Source: Pseudomonas sp. MTM4 (GTDB lineage: Bacteria > Pseudomonadota > Gammaproteobacteria > Pseudomonadales > Pseudomonadaceae). Taken from it: a DNA stretch of 64,000 bases. The stretch covers positions 3,189,501 to 3,253,500 of the forward strand of contig NZ_CP048411.1 of NCBI RefSeq assembly GCF_019355055.1, in the 5' to 3' direction. The translations under genes and the position numbers were made by a program. How positions within the stretch are numbered: position 1 is the first letter of the stretch; the number at the start of each line of letters is the position of its first letter. Below, piece by piece: positions 26,667 to 36,186 of this stretch. Below the pieces are notes generated by a model, which saw only the letters and a program-made list of their open reading frames with translations, made no database searches and was not told the DNA's origin.

Positions 26667-27502
26667 TGGGATTTCACGCTTTCAAGTGAAGTGAGGAACA
26701 AGGCGCCGTCTTCTTCAAAGACAGTCCCCCGGAAAAGCTTCTGCTGATTGATGCGCACCTCATAGCGATCCAGCGGACGCACCATGAGGATGTCGTTGAG
26801 CTGCAGGCCGAGCACCTGCGACAACGGCATTTGCGCCGAGGCGACCACGCAGTCCAGGCGTACCGGAAGATGCTTGATGTGATCGACCGGGTTGCCGCTC
26901 TGCCGATTGGGCAGCGGGCCGGCCAGGCGACTGGTCAGTTCATCGACCAGATCAGTATCCAGATGAATGAAAATCGACGAGCGGCTGTTGGTCAGATGGC
27001 TGATGTACTCGAACTCCGCCACGTACTCCCAGCTGGTTTCTTCGTAGTCATTTTCATACCGCTCGAGTTCGCCAAAGGTTTCACCGGACAATATCGAGCG
27101 CGCAAATATATAAGTCAGGTCAAGGCCCAAGCGATTACGCATCCGTTGTTCGGATGTGCTGATCGGTGGTGTGTCCTGGCTAGGTACGATAGTTCCGCCG
27201 TAATAACACTCTAGCGCCTCGGTAAGCAGGGCGCGATCAATGGAAAAACCAACTTTCCCCATCGGGGATCGATAGATGCAGTCTGGCGGCCTTTTATTGG
27301 GCTCCTGCACATCGACTTTGCTCAGTTCCAGGCTAATACGGTAATTACGCAGGAAGTAGTCACCAATCAAGCGCGGATTCTTGTTGGTGGTTTCTTTTAT
27401 GAACTGAGGAATCTTGTGATGATGCCGGCCAAGCTTCTGCGGTTTCAATACAGTCAGGCTTTGGGCGGGCACGCCATGATGGACTTTGGAATTGCCAGAC
27501 AT
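26663..27502 (-). CDS. fliM: Lateral flagellar motor switch protein FliM, CheY-docking motif absent
   Basis: 279 residues from the ATG of MSGNSKVHHGV; the longer frame starts in GC-rich leader DNA. The CheC-like middle domain (about 55-200) and a C-terminal SpoA region (about 205-275, VRLDCVVASAQMPLSQVLGL) are clear. The canonical N-terminal CheY-P docking sequence LSQxEIDALL is not seen; instead there is a basic His-rich stretch. The protein is also shorter than the usual 320 or so residues. It heads the fliMNP-QR-flhBA operon and is divergent from the sigma-54 activator gene. Confidence 0.88.
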   Translation of the reverse strand: MSGNSKVHHGVPAQSLTVLKPQKLGRHHHKIPQFIKETTNKNPRLIGDYFLRNYRISLELSKVDVQEPNKRPPDCIYRSPMGKVGFSIDRALLTEALECYYGGTIVPSQDTPPISTSEQRMRNRLGLDLTYIFARSILSGETFGELERYENDYEETSWEYVAEFEYISHLTNSRSSIFIHLDTDLVDELTSRLAGPLPNRQSGNPVDHIKHLPVRLDCVVASAQMPLSQVLGLQLNDILMVRPLDRYEVRINQQKLFRGTVFEEDGALFLTSLESVKSQ

Positions 27503-27945
27503 GTTGTGAACTGTATGTCCTGGTTCTTGCGCGGCCGGCGAGCCGGCAACACGGGGTATAAGCAGAAGATTATTTGGCCAGGGCGGATTTTGCGGCGCCC
27601 GAGATTCAGGCACGGCTCTAGCGTGCCGCCAGTCTAGGCATAGGCGCGAGGAAGGATTAAATCAATAAGTATCAAATGACCTTTTTTGAGATCACTTGCG
27701 AGCTTCTGATTTAATTTTAGCGGAACTGATTGGGCGGCTCCTGGAGGGCTTGTTAACGTGCGCGCATTGTTTCGGGGCAGTTAGCTATTGTTGGTCGTTC
27801 GTTCTGGTTGAGTTGGACAGGCAGGGCGACGGAAGTTCCGGAAAAGTTAAATATTTTTTCTTCGGCGAAATCCGGCGTTGTGCTCGAGCGAGTCGACAGG
27901 CGCGTCAGCGCCAAGGTGGTCACATTGAAAAGTGTTAGTCATGCA
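27503..27945. promoter_or_regulatory. 443-bp divergent control region between fliM and lafK
   Basis: This intergenic region contains a notably AT-rich patch (about 27650-27730) in GC-rich surroundings. On the minus strand TTGATT and TATGCC are spaced 17 bp, a weak sigma-70-like pair for fliM. Two palindromic words, GGATTAAATC at 27654 and TGATTTAATT at 27709, face each other. The 13-base word GAAGGATTAAATC at 27651 recurs upstream of the second flagellin. Confidence 0.45.
27609..27623 (+). promoter_or_regulatory. Candidate sigma-54 promoter toward lafK
   Basis: GGCACG-N4-TAGCG with exact GG-N10-GC spacing, matching the sigma-54 -24/-12 consensus except for one base in the -12 element. It would leave a leader of about 310 bases before lafK, so it is only a candidate. 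Confidence 0.35.
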
Positions 27946-29337
<1,392 letters not shown>

Positions 29338-29364
29338 TTCCGACGTATCAAGGGAGAGCCAGCG

Positions 29365-29685
29365 ATGAGTTCAATCATGCAGGTGCAGCAGGACATGCTG
29401 GGCCGGATGCAGCAGCTTGCGAATGTCGCCGAGGGCCCGGGCATCAAGCCAGCCAGCCAGACGGCGCCGGACGCGGGCAACGTATTCATGGCGGCGATGC
29501 GTTCGGTGGATGCTCAGCAGCATCACGCCAGCGCGGCAGCGGCTGCGGTGGATAGCGGCAAGAGCGACGATCTGGTCGGCGCGATGATCGACAGCCAGAA
29601 GGCCAGCGTGTCGTTTTCCGCGTTGCTGCAGGTGCGCAACAAATTGACCACGGCGTTCGACGACGTCATGAGAATGCCGCTGTGA
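29365..29685 (+). CDS. fliE: Lateral flagellar hook-basal body protein FliE
   Basis: 106 residues, ribosome site GGGAGAG. The C-terminal FliE block SFSALLQVRNKLTTAFDDVMRMPL (positions about 83-106) is unmistakable. FliE joins the MS ring to the proximal rod and is an early export substrate. It sits 27 bp after lafK and 20 bp before fliF. Confidence 0.93.
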   Translation: MSSIMQVQQDMLGRMQQLANVAEGPGIKPASQTAPDAGNVFMAAMRSVDAQQHHASAAAAAVDSGKSDDLVGAMIDSQKASVSFSALLQVRNKLTTAFDDVMRMPL

Positions 29686-29705
29686 TCGGGCGTGAGAGCT
29701 AAGAC

Positions 29706-31379
29706 GTGCTTGAGAAATTAAAGAGCAAGCTGCCTGCCGGCGGCCTTCAACTTGACCCGCGGGTAACGCTCGCCGGCATGGCGGTGATCGCCGCCGCGCT
29801 GGCCGTGGCCGTGGCGTTCTACCTGTGGCGCGACAATGGCTCGTTCCGCCCGCTGCATGGCGCCGGCGAGGCCTTTCCAGTTTCAGAGGTAATGCAGGTG
29901 CTCGATGGCGAGGCCGTGCAATACCGCATCCATCCGCAGAGCGGACAGATTCTGGTGCGTGAGGAACAGCTGTCGCATGCGCGTATGCTGCTCGCCGCCA
30001 AGGGCGTGAAGGTGGCGATGCCGGCCGGCTACGAGCTGTTCGACAAGGAAGAGCCGCTGGGCACCAGCCAGTTCGTTCAGGACGTGCGTCTCAAGCGCAG
30101 CCTGGAGGGCGAACTGGCGCGTACGGTGATGTCGCTCAAGGGCGTTCAGCATGCCCGGGTTCACCTGGCACAGGAGGAGAACAGTTCCTTCGTGGTCAGC
30201 AAGCGTGCACCGGCCAAGGCATCGGTGATGCTGCAGCTGGAACCCGGCTACAAGCTGGGCGCTGATCAGGTCGGCGCGATCGTCAATCTGGTCGCCGGCA
30301 GCGTGCCCAACCTCAAGCCCGAAGATGTCGGCGTGGTCGATCAGTACGGCGCGCTGCTCTCGCGCGGGCTGAATGTCGGCGGCGGCCCGGCGCAGAACTG
30401 GGGCGCGGTGGAGGATTACCAGCAGAAGGCCGTAGCCAATATCGAGCAGGTGCTGGCGCCGGTGCTGGGCAACGGCAACTACCGCATCAGCGTCGCTGCG
30501 GACATCGATTTCAGCCAGAAGGAAGAGACGTTCCAGTCCTATGGCGATACGCCGCGTCTGCGTCGCGAGGTGCTGAGCAACGAAAGCGCACTGGATCAAC
30601 TGGCACTGGGCATTCCCGGCTCGTTGGCGAATCGCCCCGTGGCGCCGCCCCAGGAAGGCGAGGAAGCGCCGGCCGAAGGCGAAACCAAGGGCGCGACCTC
30701 CCTGCGTGAGGAATCCACGCGCCAGCTGGACTACGACCAGAGTGTGGTCCATGTGAAACACGCCGGCTTCGCCCTGCGCCAGCAGAGCGTGGCGGTGGTG
30801 CTCAACGCCGATGCCGCGCCCGAGGGCGGCTGGTCCGACGAGGCGCGCGCCGAGCTTGAAGCCATGGTGCGCAGCGCTGTTGGTTTCAAGCAGGAGCGCG
30901 GTGATCTGCTGACCTTGAGCGTGCTGCCCTTCGCGGCGGTGGAAGTCATCAATGGACACGTGCCTTGGTGGGAGAACACCCAGATCCATTCGCTGGTCAA
31001 GCTCGGCGTAGCGGGCCTGATCGCCTTGTTGCTGTTGCTGATCGTGGTACGCCCGGCGGTACGCAGCCTGACAAAGCGCAATGACGAACCCGTCACAGAA
31101 ACGCTTGAAGGCGCGCTCGCCTCTGCCCCGGTGCAAAGCGCTATCGAAGCCGAGACCCGCGCCGCCTTGACCAGCCCGCGCCCGACGGCGACCGATGGGG
31201 CGCACATTTTCGGTGAACTCAACCCGCTCTCGGAAATCCGCCTGCCGGCGCCGGGCTCGGGTCTGGAACTACAGATCGAGCACTTGCAGATGCTCGCCAA
31301 GAACGACCCGGAACGCGTTTCGGAAGTCATCAAGCACTGGATAGGCCGCAATGAAAGAGACCTCAACCCAGCCAGCTGA
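29706..31379 (+). CDS. fliF: Lateral flagellar MS-ring protein FliF
   Basis: 557 residues from a GTG start. N-terminal transmembrane helix about 24-40 (MAVIAAALAVAVAFYLW), ring-building motifs with the QHARVHLAQEE and KASVMLQLEPGYKL blocks, and a second transmembrane helix about 435-455 (LGVAGLIALLLLLIVVRPAV). A C-terminal tail binds FliG. The end overlaps fliG by 29 bases. Confidence 0.94.
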   Translation: MLEKLKSKLPAGGLQLDPRVTLAGMAVIAAALAVAVAFYLWRDNGSFRPLHGAGEAFPVSEVMQVLDGEAVQYRIHPQSGQILVREEQLSHARMLLAAKGVKVAMPAGYELFDKEEPLGTSQFVQDVRLKRSLEGELARTVMSLKGVQHARVHLAQEENSSFVVSKRAPAKASVMLQLEPGYKLGADQVGAIVNLVAGSVPNLKPEDVGVVDQYGALLSRGLNVGGGPAQNWGAVEDYQQKAVANIEQVLAPVLGNGNYRISVAADIDFSQKEETFQSYGDTPRLRREVLSNESALDQLALGIPGSLANRPVAPPQEGEEAPAEGETKGATSLREESTRQLDYDQSVVHVKHAGFALRQQSVAVVLNADAAPEGGWSDEARAELEAMVRSAVGFKQERGDLLTLSVLPFAAVEVINGHVPWWENTQIHSLVKLGVAGLIALLLLLIVVRPAVRSLTKRNDEPVTETLEGALASAPVQSAIEAETRAALTSPRPTATDGAHIFGELNPLSEIRLPAPGSGLELQIEHLQMLAKNDPERVSEVIKHWIGRNERDLNPAS

Positions 31380-32418
31380 GTCGGCATCCGGCTCAAGCAA
31401 GGAAATCAAGGCGCGCCCGGTGCAGCTGCGCTCGGTGAGTTCGCTGGACCAGGCGGCGATCCTCATGCTGAGCATGGGCGATGACATTTCTGCCGGCATC
31501 CTGCGCAACTTTTCTCGCGAAGAAATCATCAGCATCAGCCAGGCGATGGCGCGGTTATCCAACGTCAAGCAACCAATGGTTTCCGACGTGATCAGCCGCT
31601 TTTTCGACGATTACAAAGAGCAGAGCAGCATCAAGGGCGCTTCGCGCACCTATCTGTCGGGCATGCTCGGCAAGGCGCTGGGCGGCGACATCACGCGCAG
31701 CCTGCTGGACTCCATCTATGGCGAGGAAATCCGCGCCAAGATGGCCAAGATGGAATGGCTCGATCCCAAGCAGTTCGCCGCGTTGATCGCCAAGGAGCAC
31801 GCGCAGATGCAGGCGGTGTTCCTCGCGTTCCTGCCGCCGGGCATGGCCACCGATGTGCTCGAATGCATGCCGGCCGAGCGGCAGGACGAGCTGCTCTATC
31901 GCATCGCCAACCTCAACGAGGTCAACAGCGACGTCATCGCCGAGCTCGAGCAGCTGATCGACCGCAGCCTGCAGGTGCTCTCGAACCAGGGCTCGCAGGT
32001 GCGCGGCGTCAAGCAGGCGGCAGACATCATGAACCGCTTCAAGGGCAACCGTGACCAGATGTTCGAGCTGTTGCGCGCGCATAACGAAGACCTGGTGACC
32101 AAAATCGAGGACGAGATGTATGACTTCTTCATCCTCTCGCGGCAGAACCAGGATGTACTGCAAACCCTGCTTGAGGTGATCCCGCTGGAAGAGTGGGTGG
32201 TTGCGCTCAAGGGCGCCGAGCCCGCGCTGGTCAAGGCAATTCAGGCCGCGATGCCCAAGCGTCAGGCGCAACAGATGGAGTCGATCAACCGCCGCCAAGG
32301 TCCGGTGCCGCTGTCGCGGGTCGAGCAGGTGCGCAAGGACATCATGGCGGTGGTCCGCGAGATGTCCGCCGACGGCGATCTGCAGGTACAGCTGTTCCGC
32401 GAACAGACGGTCGAGTAA
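31351..32418 (+). CDS. fliG: Lateral flagellar motor switch protein FliG
   Basis: 355 residues. The N-terminal FliF-binding domain (QAAILMLSMGDDISAGILR), armadillo middle domain and C-terminal torque domain (LEEWVVALKGAEPALVKAI, then GPVPLSRVEQVRKDIM) are all present. The extended first 30 residues are Ser/Glu/Lys-rich. FliG contacts the stator to transmit torque. Confidence 0.95.
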   Translation: MKETSTQPAESASGSSKEIKARPVQLRSVSSLDQAAILMLSMGDDISAGILRNFSREEIISISQAMARLSNVKQPMVSDVISRFFDDYKEQSSIKGASRTYLSGMLGKALGGDITRSLLDSIYGEEIRAKMAKMEWLDPKQFAALIAKEHAQMQAVFLAFLPPGMATDVLECMPAERQDELLYRIANLNEVNSDVIAELEQLIDRSLQVLSNQGSQVRGVKQAADIMNRFKGNRDQMFELLRAHNEDLVTKIEDEMYDFFILSRQNQDVLQTLLEVIPLEEWVVALKGAEPALVKAIQAAMPKRQAQQMESINRRQGPVPLSRVEQVRKDIMAVVREMSADGDLQVQLFREQTVE

Positions 32419-32424
32419 GCGCCG

Positions 32425-33123
32425 ATGAGCATCAAGATAATCAAGGGCGAAGGCCGCTCCTGGCGGCCGTTCCGTTTTCCGCCGCGCGTGCGCACCGCCG
32501 CTGAGATGTCCGACAGTGTTGCCGGGGACCCGGCTGCGCTGCAACGCGCCGTCGCCGATGGTTTTCAGGAAGGTATCGACAAAGGCTACGAGCAGGGGCT
32601 GGAGCAGGGCCGCGAAGCTGGCCACCGCGAAGGCTTCGAGCGCGGTATCGAGGATGGCAAGGCCATCGGTCGCGAGGAAGGCCGTGCCCAGGGCCGGAAG
32701 GCTTTTGACGAGGCGGCACGGCCGCTGGATCAGCTGATCGAAAGCGTCGAGCGTTTTCGCCACGATTTCGAGCAGGCGCGTCGCGAGCAGTTGCTGGAAC
32801 TGGTGCAGAAGGTCTCCAAGCAGGTGATTCGTTGCGAGCTGACTCTCCATCCGACTCAGCTCTTGAGCCTGGCCGAGGAAGCCTTGGCGGCCATGCCCGG
32901 CGATCAGGAGGACGTGCGCATCCTGCTCAACCCCGAAGAGTGCACCCGGATCAAGGAACTGGCGCCCGAGCGGGCGGCGGCCTGGCGTCTGGTGCCAGAT
33001 GAAAAGCTGGCGCTCGGCGAGTGCCGCGTAATTACTGCCGAATCCGAAGCCGACATCGGCTGCCAGCAGCGTCTGGATTCGTGCATGGATACGCTGGCCG
33101 AACACATCAAGGCAGAAGCCTGA
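32425..33123 (+). CDS. fliH: Lateral flagellar export regulator FliH
   Basis: 232 residues. The mid-N-terminal run of GxxxG/AxxxG repeats (EGIDKGYEQGLEQGREAG and on to about residue 95) is the FliH signature, followed by a helical domain that binds the FliI ATPase. It regulates FliI and docks it at FliN. It lies 6 bp after fliG and 1 bp before fliI. Confidence 0.92.
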   Translation: MSIKIIKGEGRSWRPFRFPPRVRTAAEMSDSVAGDPAALQRAVADGFQEGIDKGYEQGLEQGREAGHREGFERGIEDGKAIGREEGRAQGRKAFDEAARPLDQLIESVERFRHDFEQARREQLLELVQKVSKQVIRCELTLHPTQLLSLAEEALAAMPGDQEDVRILLNPEECTRIKELAPERAAAWRLVPDEKLALGECRVITAESEADIGCQQRLDSCMDTLAEHIKAEA

Positions 33124-33124
33124 A

Positions 33125-34456
33125 ATGTCCCTGCGCGAGAGCTTCCGACTCGATGAGGCCCTGCGCTCGCTGGACACGGTGCAGTTGGCCAAGGTCAGCG
33201 GCCGGCTGGTGCGCGTCTCCGGCATGCTGTTGGAAAGCCTCGGTTGCCAGCGCATGACCGGCCAGCGCTGCTTCGTCGAACAGGGCGACGGCAGCATGCT
33301 CGAAGCGCAGGTGGTGGGCTTCAACCGTGACATCACCTACCTGATGCCGTTCAAGAAACCGGTTGGTCTGACCTCGGGTTCCCGAGTGTTTCCAGCGCCG
33401 GATGACGCGAAGCTGCACATTGATGAATCCTGGCTTGGCCGGGTGGTCAACGGCCTTGGCGAGCCGCTGGACGAGCTGGGCAAGCTCAGCGGGCGCGACC
33501 CGTTGCCTGCCGAGCTGCCGTCGGTCAATCCGCTCAAGCGCAAGCCGGTCAGCGAACCGCTGGATGTCGGCGTACGCGCGATCAATGCCACCCTGACCCT
33601 GGGCAAGGGTCAGCGTGTGGGCCTGTTTGCCGGCTCCGGCGTGGGCAAGAGCGTGCTGTTGGGGATGATCACGCGGCAAACCAAGGCCGATGTGGTGGTG
33701 GTCGGGCTGATCGGTGAACGCGGTCGTGAGGTGCAGGAGTTCCTGCTGCATTCGCTCGGCGAGGAAGGCCTGAAGAAAGCCGTGGTGGTGGTCGCGCCGG
33801 CCAACGAATCGCCACTGATGCGCCTCAAGGCTACCGAGCTGTGCCACAGCATCGCCGCCTATTTTCGTGACCAGGGCAACGATGTGTTGTTGCTGGTCGA
33901 TTCACTGACCCGCTACGCCATGGCCCAGCGCGAAATCGCCTTGGCGCTGGGCGAGCCGCCGGCGACTAAGGGCTATCCACCGTCGGTATTCGGCATGCTG
34001 CCGGAACTGGTGGAAAGCGCCGGCAATGGCGCCAACGACAATGGCAGCCTCAGCGCCCTTTACACCGTACTCGCCGAGGGCGATGACCAGCAGGACCCGA
34101 TCGTCGATTGCGCACGGGCGATTCTCGACGGGCACATCGTGCTTTCGCGGCGCCTGGCTGATGCCGGGCACTACCCGGCCATCGATGTCTGCGCTTCGGT
34201 CAGCCGCTGCATGAGTCAGGTCGGCCAGCCACCGCACCTGGGCGCGGCGCGCCAGCTTAAAGAGCTTTACAGCACCTACGAGAAGATCAAGGAGCTGATC
34301 CCGCTGGGCGGCTATACGCCCGGAGCGGACATCAAAACCGACCGCTCCGTGCAGCTCGCACCGACCATCGAGCGTTTTCTGCGCCAGGAAGTGGGCGAGG
34401 CGGCGGAGCTGGAAACCAGCCTTACTCTCCTGCAGAGCATCATCAGGAAGCCATGA
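33125..34456 (+). CDS. fliI: Lateral flagellar export ATPase FliI
   Basis: 443 residues. Walker A AGSGVGKS at about residue 167, the GERGREVQEFL motif after it, Walker B LLLVDSLTRYAMAQRE at about 257, and TKGYPPSVFG are all F1-ATPase-beta-like hallmarks of FliI/SctN. It energises unfolding and delivery of export substrates. The stop overlaps fliJ by 4 bases. Confidence 0.96.
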   Translation: MSLRESFRLDEALRSLDTVQLAKVSGRLVRVSGMLLESLGCQRMTGQRCFVEQGDGSMLEAQVVGFNRDITYLMPFKKPVGLTSGSRVFPAPDDAKLHIDESWLGRVVNGLGEPLDELGKLSGRDPLPAELPSVNPLKRKPVSEPLDVGVRAINATLTLGKGQRVGLFAGSGVGKSVLLGMITRQTKADVVVVGLIGERGREVQEFLLHSLGEEGLKKAVVVVAPANESPLMRLKATELCHSIAAYFRDQGNDVLLLVDSLTRYAMAQREIALALGEPPATKGYPPSVFGMLPELVESAGNGANDNGSLSALYTVLAEGDDQQDPIVDCARAILDGHIVLSRRLADAGHYPAIDVCASVSRCMSQVGQPPHLGAARQLKELYSTYEKIKELIPLGGYTPGADIKTDRSVQLAPTIERFLRQEVGEAAELETSLTLLQSIIRKP

Positions 34457-34878
34457 AACAGCAGATCGAGACGCTCTCGCGCCTGGCCAGCCTGCGCAGC
34501 AACCGGGTCAAGCAGATGCTTGGACAGGTGCAGTACCAGCAGAACCTTTGTCAGCGCTATCGCAACAACATTACCGGTTTGAGCCGTCTGTGTGGCTTCA
34601 GTGTGCCGATGAGCACCCCGTTGCAGCGTGATAATCAGCAGCGTTACAAAGCCACGTTGTACAAGATGGTCGAACTGCAGCGCCGCGAACTGGCTGTAGC
34701 CGAACAGGCGCTGGCGCGCATCCAGCAGGAGCTAATGCAGGCCATGCGCAGCGAGAAGGTCATCGAGCATGTGATCGATGCCAAGATCCAGCAGTGGCAG
34801 CAGCTGTTGCTGGCTCAGGAGCAGAAGATTCAGGACGGCCTGGCGGCGCAGAGCTGGTGGCGGGGTCGGATTGCCTAG
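34453..34878 (+). CDS. fliJ: Lateral flagellar export chaperone escort FliJ
   Basis: 141 residues, almost wholly helical coiled coil with many Gln/Arg/Glu (LARIQQELMQAMRSEKVIE), the expected size for FliJ. Position right after fliI with an ATGA overlap confirms identity. FliJ couples FliI to FlhA and recycles chaperones. Confidence 0.88.
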   Translation: MKQQIETLSRLASLRSNRVKQMLGQVQYQQNLCQRYRNNITGLSRLCGFSVPMSTPLQRDNQQRYKATLYKMVELQRRELAVAEQALARIQQELMQAMRSEKVIEHVIDAKIQQWQQLLLAQEQKIQDGLAAQSWWRGRIA

Positions 34879-34911
34879 TGGTTGTTTGAAGTCGGGAGTC
34901 GGCTCGGCTCC

Positions 34912-35022
34912 GCCCCCTCACCCCGGAAGGGCGAGGGAGAGAGAAGGCCGCCGCGGCGATAATCAGCCCGCACGGCCAGCACCCTCTCCCCGCTTGCGGG
35001 GAGAGGGTTGGGGTGAGGGGCG
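34912..35022. repeat. Inverted repeat element between fliJ and flgM
   Basis: The outer ends CGCCCCCTCACCCC (34911) and GGGGTGAGGGGCG (to 35022) are inverted copies. Inside, CCCTCTCCCCGC and GCGGGGAGAGGG (34982-35007) make a strong hairpin. This CCCTCACCC/GGGTGAGGG design is a common dispersed intergenic repeat in pseudomonads. A partial relative occurs near 42693-42726. Short open frames here are not genes. Confidence 0.7.
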
Positions 35023-35149
35023 ATCCTACGCCAGTCGTTGTTTGTGGTGAGCAGCAAAGGACCCGCCTGTCAGCCGTGCGAAAAATTATTTAAGGTTTCC
35101 GCCCGAGCGGTCGCTTGTTAGGCAGTAACCACCGAGTTGGAATGAGAAC

Positions 35150-35425
35150 ATGGAAATCAGCCGGCATTTCAAGCCCGCCATTGCGAACCCCACCGAGACG
35201 ACTCCTGCTCGTCCGGCCAGCGTCCGCCCCGCCGCGCAGTCCGCTGCCCGCCCGGCCGAGAGCCTGCCGCTCGAGCAGATGCATGAAGCCTTGCGCGCAA
35301 TGCCCGAGATCGATCTGGACCGCGTTGCGGCGATCAAGCAGGCGCTGCAGCGCGGCGAGATATCCACAGACATCGGTCAGTTGGCGAGCAGCATGCTCAG
35401 CTATCACCGCGGCAACGACGCGTGA
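35150..35425 (+). CDS. flgM: Anti-sigma-28 factor FlgM of the lateral system
   Basis: 91 residues. The C-terminal half has the FlgM sigma-binding pattern: MPEIDLDRVAAIKQALQRGE followed by IGQLASSMLSYH. The N-terminal half is Ala/Pro-rich and disordered, as expected for a secreted anti-sigma factor. It holds FliA inactive until hook completion allows export. The stop overlaps the GTG of flgN. Confidence 0.88.
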   Translation: MEISRHFKPAIANPTETTPARPASVRPAAQSAARPAESLPLEQMHEALRAMPEIDLDRVAAIKQALQRGEISTDIGQLASSMLSYHRGNDA

Positions 35426-35862
35426 CTCAACGGGACAAACTGCTCGCAGTCGTCGATGACGATCTGCGGCAGGACTGCGGCGACTACCTTGCCCTGCGCG
35501 AATTGATGCAGGAGCTCTACGGTCGTCTGCTGGAACGCGATGTGCCCGAAATCGATCGCATCAATTTGCAGATCACCCTTCGCGTCGAAGCCATTGCCGC
35601 CCGCGCCCAGCGCCGCAGCAAGGTGCTTGCAGCTTTCCGTTTGGACGCAACCGGGGCTGGTATGCGCCGCCTGCTGTCCAGCTGCTCGGGCGAGCGCGGC
35701 GTGTCGTTGCAGCAACACTGGCAGCAGGTCGGCGATCTCGCCGTGCAGTGCCAGCTGTTTAATGAGCACAACGGCAAGCTTCTTGCCATGCACCACGACA
35801 TCCTGCAGCAACTGCTCGCTGGCAATCAGGATGCCCGCCTCTATACACCGCAGGCTTACTGA
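35422..35862 (+). CDS. flgN: Hook-associated protein export chaperone FlgN
   Basis: 146 residues, starting at a GTG that overlaps the flgM stop. All-helical, with the FlgN-like N-terminal helix (LALRELMQELYGRLLERDV) and a C-terminal amphipathic region ending LYTPQAY. FlgN chaperones FlgK and FlgL. The assignment rests mainly on the tight pairing with flgM and on size and composition. Confidence 0.8.
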   Translation: MTQRDKLLAVVDDDLRQDCGDYLALRELMQELYGRLLERDVPEIDRINLQITLRVEAIAARAQRRSKVLAAFRLDATGAGMRRLLSSCSGERGVSLQQHWQQVGDLAVQCQLFNEHNGKLLAMHHDILQQLLAGNQDARLYTPQAY

Positions 35863-36186
35863 GCCGCTTCGCAGACTTTCTGTCCGCTGCTAGTCAATGA
35901 CTTGCGTAGCGTTCCCGCCAAATCCGGCCATCGTGCCGAGCCGATTCCTCGCGCGGTGCGTCCCATGGCAAATGGGTCTTCAGCCCGCTAAATAAACCGC
36001 GCGTCCAAGTCGCCTTTATAGAGCGTCGTTCCGTCATCGCCACAGGAGGAAGCGGTGTTTCCCCGTTTCCTCGTCACGTCGCGTTGCGGAAGCCTTTTTT
36101 CTGCATGGCTGCCTCTCGAACGCCCGTAATGCGGCCTTTTCGACTTGGCACCCAATTTGCTCAACAGACATCAAGAGGGGATGGTG
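35863..36186 (+). other. 324-bp gap upstream of fliD
   Basis: Apart from the sigma-54 promoter and ribosome site at its 3' end, nothing recognisable is seen. Upstream activator binding sites for LafK would be expected in this interval, but no clear palindrome stands out. Confidence 0.4.
36146..36161 (+). promoter_or_regulatory. Sigma-54 promoter of the fliD-motB operon
   Basis: TTGGCACCCAATTTGCT matches the sigma-54 consensus TGGCAC-N5-TTGCT, with exact GG-N10-GC spacing (GG at 36147, GC at 36159). The start site would be near 36172, just before the AGAGGGG ribosome site of fliD. LafK is the obvious activator. Confidence 0.8.

Noticed and set aside
31555-33336. 593-codon minus-strand frame opposite fliG-fliH
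   Set aside because: Antisense shadow; fliG and fliH are clearly the coding strand by family motifs.
34778-35057. Short open frames on both strands over the repeat between fliJ and flgM
   Set aside because: They arise from the inverted repeat; the sequence is proline/arginine low-complexity.
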